Source: an uncultured Clostridia bacterium (GTDB taxonomy: Bacteria > Bacillota > Clostridia > Christensenellales > UBA1242). From it: a stretch of DNA of 5,329 bases. The notes beneath the pieces were generated by a model, which ran no database searches, was not told the origin of the DNA, and saw only the letters and a program-made list of their open reading frames with translations. Made by a program: the position numbers and the translations under genes. Shown here piece by piece: positions 1 through 4,898 of the stretch; positions within the stretch are counted from its first letter, which is position 1; every line of letters begins with the position of its first letter. The stretch covers positions 1 through 5,329 of the forward strand of contig CALBKX010000045.1 in assembly GCA_937895935.1 (NCBI GenBank), given 5' to 3'.

Positions 1-41
1 AATTAGATTTAAAAAGGACTTCATTGTTATAACGGTCTTAT

Positions 42-72
42 TATTCGCAAAACCTAGAGTTTTTCGAAAATA
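42..72 (+). repeat. Degenerate stem-loop, second copy of the TTATTCGCAAAAC element
   Basis: The 13-mer TTATTCGCAAAAC at 41-53 is identical to 5234-5246, where it forms the left arm of a perfect hairpin. Here the right arm (59-72) is imperfect: 49-53 pairs with 59-63, there is a C48/T64 mismatch, then 44-47 pairs with 65-68, and 42-43 can pair with 71-72 after a two-base bulge. Across the circle the two copies are about 136 bp apart. The function is unknown. It may be a protein-binding site, a replication element or an RNA structure in the leader. Confidence 0.6.
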
Positions 73-82
73 AAAACAACGA

Positions 83-139
83 TGTAATACAAATTCAGTA
101 AAACAGTTTTAAAAGCTGTTTTTTTTATTGTAATACAAA
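83..139. repeat. 11-nt direct repeats TGTAATACAAA flanking the leader terminator
   Basis: TGTAATACAAA occurs at 83-93 and again at 129-139, bracketing the terminator hairpin at 100-126. The second copy runs directly into the ribosome binding site of the first gene. The repeat may reflect a duplication that created the hairpin-containing segment, or two sites for one factor. The first copy contains a minimal start-stop pair (ATG 82-84, TAA 85-87). Confidence 0.5.
100..126 (+). terminator. Rho-independent terminator or attenuator upstream of the structural operon
   Basis: Bases 100-106 (AAAACAG) pair with 116-122 (CTGTTTT), extendable inward by a T-G wobble and two A-T pairs. The hairpin overlaps a run of eight T from 119 to 126. 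It lies downstream of the 5287-5295 promoter (across the circle junction) and only 24 bases upstream of the first structural gene, with no room for another promoter between. It would therefore end a transcript of roughly 150 nt, or act as a leaky or regulated attenuator. phiX174 is known to use leaky terminators. Confidence 0.65.
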
Positions 140-150
140 AAGGAGAGATT

Positions 151-399
151 ATGGACCAAGAAACAATAATAGCAATAATAAATTCAGGGATATCATTCTT
201 AGCATTGATATTAAGTGTAATTCTTAAAAGAAAAGGTTACAAAACTAAAACACCTGAAGAAATAGCGGAAGAAGCCAATGCAAAGGCTCAAAAGTACATC
301 GCTAAACAATGCAAAAAATACAAAATAAACAGTGATACTAAAAGTAACAATAATCAAAACAATGTTACTAATACCACTCAAAATTTGGAAAATAATTAA
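151..399 (+). CDS. Small single-pass membrane protein, possible lysis or entry factor
   Basis: This 82-residue protein has a hydrophobic segment at about residues 6-25, then a basic KRK stop-transfer cluster at 26-28. A charged, lysine- and glutamate-rich, helix-prone region follows (33-60), then an Asn/Gln/Thr-rich tail (61-82). The start is supported by AAGGAG at 140-145, five bases upstream. The layout predicts a short N-terminus outside and the long tail in the cytoplasm. It is the first gene of the structural operon, 14 bases before the basic DNA-binding peptide. I do not recognise a named family. One-TM proteins of this size act as lysis proteins in small phages, and gokushoviruses lack a clear equivalent of phiX174 E, so lysis is a reasonable but unproven guess. 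A minor virion or entry protein is equally possible. Confidence 0.75.
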   Translation: MDQETIIAIINSGISFLALILSVILKRKGYKTKTPEEIAEEANAKAQKYIAKQCKKYKINSDTKSNNNQNNVTNTTQNLENN

Positions 400-413
400 A
401 AAGGAGTAAGTTA

Positions 414-533
414 ATGGCAAAACGTAAATTAGTTAGAAAAAAAGTCGATAAAAAAATTTTTAGAACCACAGCTAATAAAATACACCCTAAAAATTTGGAA
501 ATAAACAATCCTAGAGGCGGTATTAGACTATAA
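414..533 (+). CDS. Small basic DNA-binding protein (Chlamydiamicrovirus ORF8 / phiX174 J-like)
   Basis: This 39-residue peptide begins MAKRKLVRKKVDKK and ends NNPRGGIRL. A strongly basic N-terminus followed by a K-I/V-H-x-K-N box (HPKN here, residues 24-27) and a C-terminal RGG-[IY]-RL is the usual form of the short basic protein found in many gokushovirus genomes. By analogy with phiX174 J, it is thought to bind packaged single-stranded DNA and neutralise its charge inside the capsid. The start has AAGGAG at 401-406 with a seven-base spacer, right after the stop of the preceding membrane-protein gene. The family match is from memory of its motif pattern. The packaging role is inferred from family and composition. 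Confidence 0.8.
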   Translation: MAKRKLVRKKVDKKIFRTTANKIHPKNLEINNPRGGIRL

Positions 534-559
534 TTCGATTATCTTATCGACCAATATTG

Positions 560-594
560 AAAAGTGGCTAAAATCGGCTAAAAAGTGGCAAATA
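560..594. repeat. Tandem 10-11 bp repeats in the 534-603 intergenic gap (iteron-like)
   Basis: Three adjacent units occur: GTGGCTAAAA (564-573), TCGGCTAAAA (574-583) and, after one A, GTGGCAAATA (585-594). The longer word AAAAGTGGC is repeated exactly at 560-568 and 581-589, 21 bp apart, which is two helical turns. The gap has no credible gene. Just upstream, TCGAT (535-539) and ATCGA (546-550) form a weak five-pair hairpin. Helical phasing suggests protein binding, for example by VP4 or a regulator, but this is inference. Confidence 0.5.
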
Positions 595-603
595 TGAGGT
601 AGT

Positions 604-759
604 ATGTATTATCACATAGAAGCAATTGATTGTAATAACAAAACAATAGTTATTAATAACGTTAAGTTAATTATGTTGCCATATGAATTAAAATGGCTAT
701 CAAATACAAAAAAAATTAATAAATTTTATATCACAACTAGTGAAAAGGAGAAATTATGA
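604..759 (+). CDS. Orphan 51-residue protein, translationally coupled to the VP5-type gene
   Basis: ATG at 604 opens a 51-codon frame. An in-frame TGA at 595-597 rules out an earlier start. GAGGT at 596-600 gives a weak, closely spaced ribosome binding site. The product (MYYHIEAIDCNNKTIVINNV at its start) looks like a small beta-rich domain with a lysine-rich C-terminus and no membrane segment or signal. Its stop TGA (757-759) overlaps the next start in an ATGA arrangement, and the next gene's AAGGAG (745-750) lies inside this frame. That coupling is the best argument that it is real. I do not recognise the family. It sits where gokushoviruses often carry variable small ORFs. Confidence 0.6.
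   Translation: MYYHIEAIDCNNKTIVINNVKLIMLPYELKWLSNTKKINKFYITTSEKEKL
649..660. repeat. Perfect 12-nt palindrome containing TATTAATAAC
   Basis: GTTATTAATAAC is its own reverse complement and lies inside the orphan gene. Its last ten bases equal the AT-rich decamer in the phiX174 A-protein origin as I remember it. The flanking nick-site context (CTTG before ATATTAATAAC) is not conserved: here the bases before are ATAGT. An AT-rich genome makes a chance match plausible, so this is only a weak origin candidate. Confidence 0.3.
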
Positions 760-1007
760 AATTAAATATTTATTCAGTAAAAGACGTAGTAGTAGGTGAA
801 TTAGGAAATCCTTTCTACCTATCTAATGATGAAGAAGCAAAAAGGGCTTACAAAAATGCAATAAATGCCAACAATGGCACTAATATCTGTATTAATTATC
901 AAGACACACAATTATTCAAGTTAGGAACATTTGATACAACAACTGGAAATATTGATAGTAAAGTCGAGTACTTAGTAAATGGAATTGAAATGAAACAAGG
1001 AGAGTAA
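756..1007 (+). CDS. VP5: Nonstructural protein VP5 (gokushovirus ORF5 family)
   Basis: This 83-residue protein opens MKLNIYSVKDVVVGELGNPF and has the usual layout of the small gokushovirus nonstructural protein. That layout is an N-terminal K-[LI]-x-x-Y-x-[IV]-x-D box, then a residue pattern of the form D-E-E-A-x-R-A-[YF]-x-x-A-[IV]-N (25-37), and a late L-F-K-L-G-x-F-D-x-x-T-G segment (53-64). The family is proposed to act like phiX174 C in DNA synthesis or packaging, though this is not settled. AAGGAG at 745-750, five bases upstream, supports the start, which overlaps the stop of the preceding ORF by four bases. The next gene (VP3) starts after a single base, so the two are probably co-translated. 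Length is normal for the family. Confidence 0.85.
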   Translation: MKLNIYSVKDVVVGELGNPFYLSNDEEAKRAYKNAINANNGTNICINYQDTQLFKLGTFDTTTGNIDSKVEYLVNGIEMKQGE

Positions 1008-1008
1008 A

Positions 1009-1575
1009 ATGGAATTCAAAAGCGAAACTAATAGACCAACACCACACGAATATGCTCAAAATAATTTTAGCAAATATATCGAAGTGTACGAAGATTTAAT
1101 CAATAAACGATCTGGTAAGATTGAAACAACAGTGACAGACAGGGAAGACTTTTATGAAAAAATCCAAAGTCACAAAGACAGTCAACTACTTGAAAGTATA
1201 ATAAAACGTTATGAAATTGACATAGATAAAAAACAAGTAAAAGAAATTGAACAGGACATAGTCGATATGACTGCAATTCCTCAAACTTTAACAGAAGCAT
1301 ATTCAATGATTAAACAAATTGAAAATGATTTTGACGAAAGACCTTCTCAAATTAAAAAGATTTTCAACAACAATATAGGTGAATACATAGCAGGTATACA
1401 AGACGGAAGATTAAAACAAGCATTGGATAAATACCAAAATAAAACGCCAAATGTTGATACTAAAATGAAAGAAGAAATTAAAAAAGATAATCAAGTAATT
1501 GTCAACCAAGAAACAATATCAGAAATTGTTAAACAACAAATAGCACAAACATTAGGAGATAAAAAAGATGTATAA
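1009..1575 (+). CDS. VP3: Internal scaffolding protein VP3
   Basis: This is a 188-residue, charged, mostly helical protein. The diagnostic box at residues 88-133 reads T-A-I-P-Q-T-L-T-E-A-Y-S-M-I, then F-D-E-R-P-S, then K-K-I-F-N-N-N-I-G-E-Y-I. It matches the gokushovirus VP3 pattern: P-x-T-L-x-[ED]-A, then F-[DN]-x-[LR]-P, then F-x-N-[NS]-x-x-E. VP3 serves as internal scaffold in procapsid assembly and is the counterpart of phiX174 B. The N-terminus (from SETNRPTPHEYAQ) resembles family members, and the C-terminal third is lysine/glutamine-rich and probably flexible. AAGGAG at 997-1002 supports the start. The end overlaps VP1 by eight bases, and the VP1 ribosome binding site lies inside this gene. 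At 188 residues it is at the long end for the family. Confidence 0.9.
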   Translation: MEFKSETNRPTPHEYAQNNFSKYIEVYEDLINKRSGKIETTVTDREDFYEKIQSHKDSQLLESIIKRYEIDIDKKQVKEIEQDIVDMTAIPQTLTEAYSMIKQIENDFDERPSQIKKIFNNNIGEYIAGIQDGRLKQALDKYQNKTPNVDTKMKEEIKKDNQVIVNQETISEIVKQQIAQTLGDKKDV

Positions 1576-3181
1576 TTTTGGAGAAACAACAACATTAAAA
1601 ATACAAAGAACAAAACAACCAATGAAATGGAAAAAACTAACTACAATTAATATGGGTAAACTAACACCTATTGCAGCAATAGAAGTATTACCTGGAGATA
1701 CATTCAAACTAAAAATGAATATGTTAATGCGTACAAGCACATTAATTAAACCATTAATGGATAATATGTGGGTGCAAATATCTTGTTTTTTTGTACCAAA
1801 TAGACTTGTAGATAAACACTGGGAAGAAATAATGGGAGAAAACAAAGAAGGTCCTTTTATTACTAATAAAACCACTTATGAAGTGCCAAGAGTAACAGCA
1901 CCTTCTGGAGGTTGGAATAATGGCACTATTGCCGACCACTTTGGTATACCAACTAAAGTAGACAACTTAGAAATCAACAGCCACTGTTTCAAAGCATATT
2001 GCCAATGTTGGAATGATTTTTTCAGAGATGAAAATATTCAAAATTTCACACATATTACTCTTGAAGGAGATATACAAGGGTCAAATGGTAATAATTATGT
2101 AACTGATGCTGAAAAAGGTGGTGAACTACTTCCAGTATGCAAAACACACGATTATTTCACAAGCGCATTACAAGAACCACAAAAAGGACCTGATGTAATG
2201 TTACCTCTTGGTAGTTCAGCTCCATTATACACCGATGGGAACCTATATAACGTTGGTGAAATAATCAAACTAGGAATAAACGGACACACACCAACCGACC
2301 AAGAATTCTTATCAATAGATAAAGAAAGTACTTTACAACAAGGAACAATGCCATTAAGTGGCTACGAGTGGAAAGGTGGAGTAAATCAAACAAACTTATA
2401 CGCCGACCTATCTAAAGCAACAAGTTCAAGCGTTAACCAATTAAGAATGGCAATAGCTTTGCAACAAATGTATGAATTAGACGCAAGAGGAGGAACACGT
2501 TATAATGAAATCATCAAAAATCACTTTGGTGTTCAAAGCAGTGACGCAAGATTACAACGTGCCGAATATCTGGGCGGTAAAAATATTCCTATTCAAATTA
2601 GTCAAGTAATACAAACATCTTCAACGGATACAACTAGTGCACAAGGTAACACATCAGGTATGAGTTTAACTTATGATAGCAATGACTATTTTACTAAATC
2701 TTTTGAAGAACACGGAGTAATATTAATTCTTGCAGCTATTAAACAAGAGCAGTCTTACCAACAAGGACTACCAAAAATGTTTAGCAGATTTAAACGAACA
2801 GATTACTATGACCCTATCTTCGCAAACATTGGAGAACAGCCAATATACAATCGTGAAATATTTGCTCAAGGTAATGAAATGGACGACGAGATATTTGGAT
2901 ATAACGAAGCCTGGTCAGATTATAGATACAAGCCTAACCAAGTTAGCGGTGAGTTTAGAAGCAATGATGATGCAACACTAGATTTTTGGCATCTAGCAAA
3001 CGAATTCAGTACACTACCTACTTTAGGTGAAGATTTCATTAAAGAAACTACTGCAAACCTAGATAGAGCATTAACAGTGCCAAGTAAAACTCAAGACCAA
3101 TTTATAGCAGATTTTGCATTCGATGCTATAGCAGTAAGACCTATGCCTCCTCATAGCATACCAGGGTTAAAAAGATTATAG
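1568..3181 (+). CDS. VP1: Major capsid protein VP1 (phage F protein family)
   Basis: This 537-residue protein is the gokushovirus major capsid protein, the counterpart of phiX174 F, with a viral jelly-roll fold. Conserved blocks are LPGDTFKL (41-48), MDNMWVQISCFFVPNRL with the following W-E-E-I-M-G-E (64-91), the H-F-G-V-Q-S-S-D-A-R-L-Q-R-A-E-Y-L-G-G stretch (319-337), Y-Y-D-P-I-F-A-N-I-G-E-Q-P (413-425), FGYNEAWSDYRYKPNQVSG (443-461) and the terminal RPMP with IPG (524-533). Residues about 165-285 are variable, Gly/Thr/Asn-rich, and fit the insertion that forms the mushroom-like three-fold spike in gokushoviruses. AGGAGA at 1554-1559, eight bases upstream, supports the start inside VP3. The stop overlaps the VP2 ribosome binding site. 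Length is ordinary for the family and the frame is intact. Confidence 0.97.
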   Translation: MYNFGETTTLKIQRTKQPMKWKKLTTINMGKLTPIAAIEVLPGDTFKLKMNMLMRTSTLIKPLMDNMWVQISCFFVPNRLVDKHWEEIMGENKEGPFITNKTTYEVPRVTAPSGGWNNGTIADHFGIPTKVDNLEINSHCFKAYCQCWNDFFRDENIQNFTHITLEGDIQGSNGNNYVTDAEKGGELLPVCKTHDYFTSALQEPQKGPDVMLPLGSSAPLYTDGNLYNVGEIIKLGINGHTPTDQEFLSIDKESTLQQGTMPLSGYEWKGGVNQTNLYADLSKATSSSVNQLRMAIALQQMYELDARGGTRYNEIIKNHFGVQSSDARLQRAEYLGGKNIPIQISQVIQTSSTDTTSAQGNTSGMSLTYDSNDYFTKSFEEHGVILILAAIKQEQSYQQGLPKMFSRFKRTDYYDPIFANIGEQPIYNREIFAQGNEMDDEIFGYNEAWSDYRYKPNQVSGEFRSNDDATLDFWHLANEFSTLPTLGEDFIKETTANLDRALTVPSKTQDQFIADFAFDAIAVRPMPPHSIPGLKRL

Positions 3182-3191
3182 GAGGTAAATT

Positions 3192-3635
3192 ATGGGATTT
3201 TTCGACGATAAGTGGGATTGGTATGATTTTTTTGTGCCAGGCTCAAATATAACACCTTTATTTGGCAATGGCGTAAACGATATTATGGACGCCATAGGAA
3301 TAGGTACTCAACGTAGAGCACAAGAATATAACAGTGCTGAAGCCGAAAAAAATAGGCAATGGCAAGAAGATATGAGTAATACCTCTTATCAACGTGCTAT
3401 GGAAGATATAAAGGAAGCAGGTTTAAATCCTAGTATGCTTTATGCAAGTGGCGGAGCAAGTTCATATGTACCTAGTGGTGCAAATGGTAGCACTGGAATA
3501 CAAGGCAGTTCAAATATAATAGGCCAAGCAGGAATGTTAATTAACTCTTTAACAAATGCAAAAAGTATCGACCAACAAACTACAAGCAATATTTACAAAA
3601 ATGTTGCTAAAATTATAAGCAAATTAGTTATGTAG
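3192..3635 (+). CDS. VP2: DNA pilot protein VP2 (phiX174 H-like), short form
   Basis: This 147-residue protein carries the VP2 signature at residues 54-95: N-R-Q-W-Q-E-D-M-S-N-T-S-Y-Q-R-A-M, then D-I-K-E-A-G-L-N-P, then Y-A-S-G-G-A-S-S. VP2 is the minor virion protein thought to guide DNA through the host envelope. The N-terminus (MGFFDDKWDW) and a short weakly hydrophobic segment at about 29-37 precede the box. A Gly/Ser-rich linker (86-113) follows. AGGAGGT at 3180-3186 gives a very strong ribosome binding site. Most gokushovirus VP2 proteins run to 200 residues or more, with a long C-terminal helical or coiled-coil region. Here only about 35 residues follow the linker before the stop, which abuts the structured element at 3635. 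It is either a natural minimal form or a C-terminal deletion. Confidence 0.9.
   Translation: MGFFDDKWDWYDFFVPGSNITPLFGNGVNDIMDAIGIGTQRRAQEYNSAEAEKNRQWQEDMSNTSYQRAMEDIKEAGLNPSMLYASGGASSYVPSGANGSTGIQGSSNIIGQAGMLINSLTNAKSIDQQTTSNIYKNVAKIISKLVM
3592..3619 (+). promoter_or_regulatory. Candidate promoter for VP4 inside the 3' end of VP2
   Basis: TTTACA (3592-3597) and TATAAG (3614-3619) are separated by 16 bp, each with five of six matches to the sigma-70/SigA consensus. Transcription would start near 3626, so the VP4 mRNA would carry the whole structured element (3635-3746) as its 5' untranslated region. The position parallels the phiX174 gene A promoter, which lies around the end of gene H. Such matches arise often in AT-rich DNA, so support is moderate. 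Confidence 0.4.
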
Positions 3636-3746
3636 AAACAAAGTGACACACAATTTTGTGTCACTCGTCCCCCTAAATAACAAGTGCGCGCGCGGGGGAC
3701 GCGTGTACATGCGCACGTATGCGTGCGTGTGCGTACACGTTGTTTC
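3635..3746. other. VP2-VP4 intergenic four-way junction (cloverleaf of contiguous hairpins)
   Basis: Four helices abut with no unpaired base at the junction. The closing stem is GAAACAA (3635-3641) with TTGTTTC (3740-3746). Arm 1 is AGTGACACA (3642-3650) with TGTGTCACT (3657-3665), loop CAATTT. Arm 2 is CGTCCCCC (3666-3673) with GGGGGACG (3694-3701), with a 20-nt loop containing GCGCGCGC. Arm 3 is CGTGTAC (3702-3708) with GTACACG (3733-3739), continued by CGCACG (3712-3717) with CGTGCG (3722-3727) and a TATG loop. All main stems are Watson-Crick pairs. The element begins at the last base of the VP2 stop codon and ends 18 bases before the VP4 start. It can form in virion single-stranded DNA, in mRNA, or as a cruciform. 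Likely roles are complementary-strand priming, packaging or condensation, or control of VP4. No T-run follows, so it is not a classic terminator. Confidence 0.8.
3699..3740. repeat. 42-nt perfect alternating purine-pyrimidine tract (Z-DNA-type)
   Basis: Every base from A3699 to T3740 alternates purine and pyrimidine, and the tract is made almost wholly of CG, TG/CA and TA steps. A second alternating run, G3684 to G3694 (11 bases, mostly GC), lies just upstream in the arm-2 loop. Such sequences favour left-handed Z-DNA in supercoiled duplex. The tract includes arm 3 of the junction, and its alternating nature lets that arm pair in several registers. It contrasts sharply with the AT-rich genes on both sides. 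Confidence 0.9.
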
Positions 3747-3764
3747 AACTTAAAAGAGGTTTAA

Positions 3765-4811
3765 ATGAGCTGTACAAATCCTTTAAGGGCATTTGATACT
3801 GGATATTTAACCGAAAAAGGTAAACCCTTATATTATATCACCTCTAGAAAATTAGCTTTCATTCACAAACCTAAATCTCCTGAACTTGCAAAATCACAAA
3901 GACCTAAGGATGTATGGCAAGATATCATTATTCGTGATTATCAAGAAATACCTTGCTGCAAATGCCAAAGCTGTAGATTGGACTATTCTAAAGAATGGAT
4001 GCAACGTTGTATGTTAGAGCAAAAGCAGTGGAGTTTCAATGAAATGTTAACTTTAACATACAATGATGAAAATTTACCAAAAAAACAAGGTGCTAATCTT
4101 AATACCGGAGAAATGCAGCTGGTACCAACACTCGAAAAAGAAGATGTACAAAAATTTCTTAAAAACTTACGCAGGTACTGGCAATACCACTACAAGGAAG
4201 ATAATATACGTTTCTATATGTGTGGTGAATATGGAGACCAAAAAGGTAGACCTCATTACCATCTGCTAATGTTTAACTTTCAAGTACACGATAAGGAATT
4301 TTATAAATACTCTAAAAAAGGATTTAAAATGTATCATAGTCAAGTGATTGAAAACATTTGGGGTAAAGGGCATATAGAACTAAACGAGGTTAATGCTGAA
4401 ACTTGTGCTTATGTCGCAAGATACATTATGAAAAAACAAAAGGGTGGCAATGCTAAAAGTTTATATGAACTACAAGGCATTGAACCAGAGTTTACAAATG
4501 GTAGCAGAAAACCGGGTATAGGTGGCAAGTATTTTGAAGAAAACAAAGAAAAGATTTATTACACGGATAAAATTTACCTTCAGACTGCTAAAGGTTTGGA
4601 CGTAGTTAAACCTTCAAAATACTTTGATAGACTATATGACGCTGAAGAACACGATTTAATGGAAAAAATTAAAGCTAGAAGAAAAGAGCTTGCAGAAGCA
4701 AGACAAAGAACTCAGGAAGCACTAAGTGGTCTCTCAGCAGAGCAAATAAGGGAATACAAAGCAAATGCCTTAAGAGAAAGATTAAAAAAATTATCAAGAA
4801 GCGGGATTTAA
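3765..4811 (+). CDS. VP4: Replication initiator VP4 (HUH-type rolling-circle endonuclease)
   Basis: This 348-residue protein is the counterpart of phiX174 A. It nicks the plus-strand origin of the replicative form, stays covalently attached at the 5' end and religates the product. Visible features are a cysteine cluster, C64-C65-x-C67-x-x-C70, in the conserved I-P-C-x-K-C-x-x-C-R-L-D box; motif I at L-T-L-T-Y (96-100); motif II at GRPHYH (161-166), whose H164-Y165-H166 bind metal; and motif III at YVARYIMKK (216-224), whose Y216 and Y220 in a Y-x3-Y pattern are the likely catalytic pair. The SRKPGIGGKYFE box (247-258) is also typical. The C-terminus (about 295-345) is a charged Glu/Arg/Lys helix. 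AGAGG at 3755-3759 supports the start. Length is normal, and the stop lies inside the terminator hairpin. Confidence 0.95.
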   Translation: MSCTNPLRAFDTGYLTEKGKPLYYITSRKLAFIHKPKSPELAKSQRPKDVWQDIIIRDYQEIPCCKCQSCRLDYSKEWMQRCMLEQKQWSFNEMLTLTYNDENLPKKQGANLNTGEMQLVPTLEKEDVQKFLKNLRRYWQYHYKEDNIRFYMCGEYGDQKGRPHYHLLMFNFQVHDKEFYKYSKKGFKMYHSQVIENIWGKGHIELNEVNAETCAYVARYIMKKQKGGNAKSLYELQGIEPEFTNGSRKPGIGGKYFEENKEKIYYTDKIYLQTAKGLDVVKPSKYFDRLYDAEEHDLMEKIKARRKELAEARQRTQEALSGLSAEQIREYKANALRERLKKLSRSGI

Positions 4812-4825
4812 TATCCTGCTTTTTT
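4799..4825 (+). terminator. Rho-independent terminator at the end of VP4
   Basis: Bases 4799-4807 (AAGCGGGAT) pair with 4813-4821 (ATCCTGCTT), with one G-T wobble at 4803/4817. The loop is five bases (4808-4812), and the right arm leads into a T-run at 4820-4825. The VP4 stop codon (4809-4811) lies in the loop. This is the clearest intrinsic terminator in the window and separates the replication gene from the regulator region. Confidence 0.85.
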
Positions 4826-4840
4826 GACTAGGCATATTAC

Positions 4841-4898
4841 AGACGTGGCGGACGTTGTCCGCAACCGTGAATTTTGCGTCCGCAACAATTCCACGTCT
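4841..4898. repeat. GC-rich inverted-repeat element after VP4 (three-way junction)
   Basis: AGACGTGG (4841-4848) pairs perfectly with CCACGTCT (4891-4898). Inside are a hairpin CGGAC-GTT-GTCCG (4849-4861) and a second stem AATT/AATT (4870-4873 with 4887-4890) plus TTGC/GCAA (4874-4877 with 4882-4885), with one bulged C4886 and loop GTCC. Eight bases (4862-4869) are unpaired. GTCCGCAAC is a direct repeat (4857-4865 and 4878-4886, 21 bp apart). As a result GCGGACG (4848-4854) can pair either locally or with CGTCCGC (4877-4883), giving two exclusive folds. It is a candidate replication origin or packaging structure. Confidence 0.65.

Noticed and set aside
11..73. Leader peptide from an ATT codon at 23 after AAGGA
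   Set aside because: ATT is a very rare start, no ATG, GTG or TTG in that frame is suitably placed, and the stretch is better explained as structured leader.
1552..1875. Minus-strand open frame of 107 codons opposite the VP3/VP1 junction
   Set aside because: It is antisense to strongly conserved capsid coding sequence and gives a hydrophobic product with no family features. All convincing genes are on the plus strand.
2730..2981. Plus-strand open frame of 83 codons inside VP1 in another frame
   Set aside because: There is no good ribosome binding site, the product shows no motif, and the region encodes highly conserved VP1 blocks. Microviruses do overprint genes, but nothing here supports it.
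3635..3746. tRNA gene
   Set aside because: The cloverleaf-like fold has no anticodon-loop geometry, T-loop sequence or acceptor stem. The junction has no unpaired bases and the arms do not match tRNA lengths.
4063..4269. Plus-strand open frame of 68 codons inside VP4
   Set aside because: It overlaps the conserved initiator motifs, has no convincing ribosome binding site and gives a product without features.
4623..4640. Partial resemblance of TTTGATAGACTATATGAC in VP4 to the phiX174 origin
   Set aside because: The match needs an eight-base gap, and the bases encode a conserved VP4 stretch (KYFDRLYD), so protein constraint explains them.
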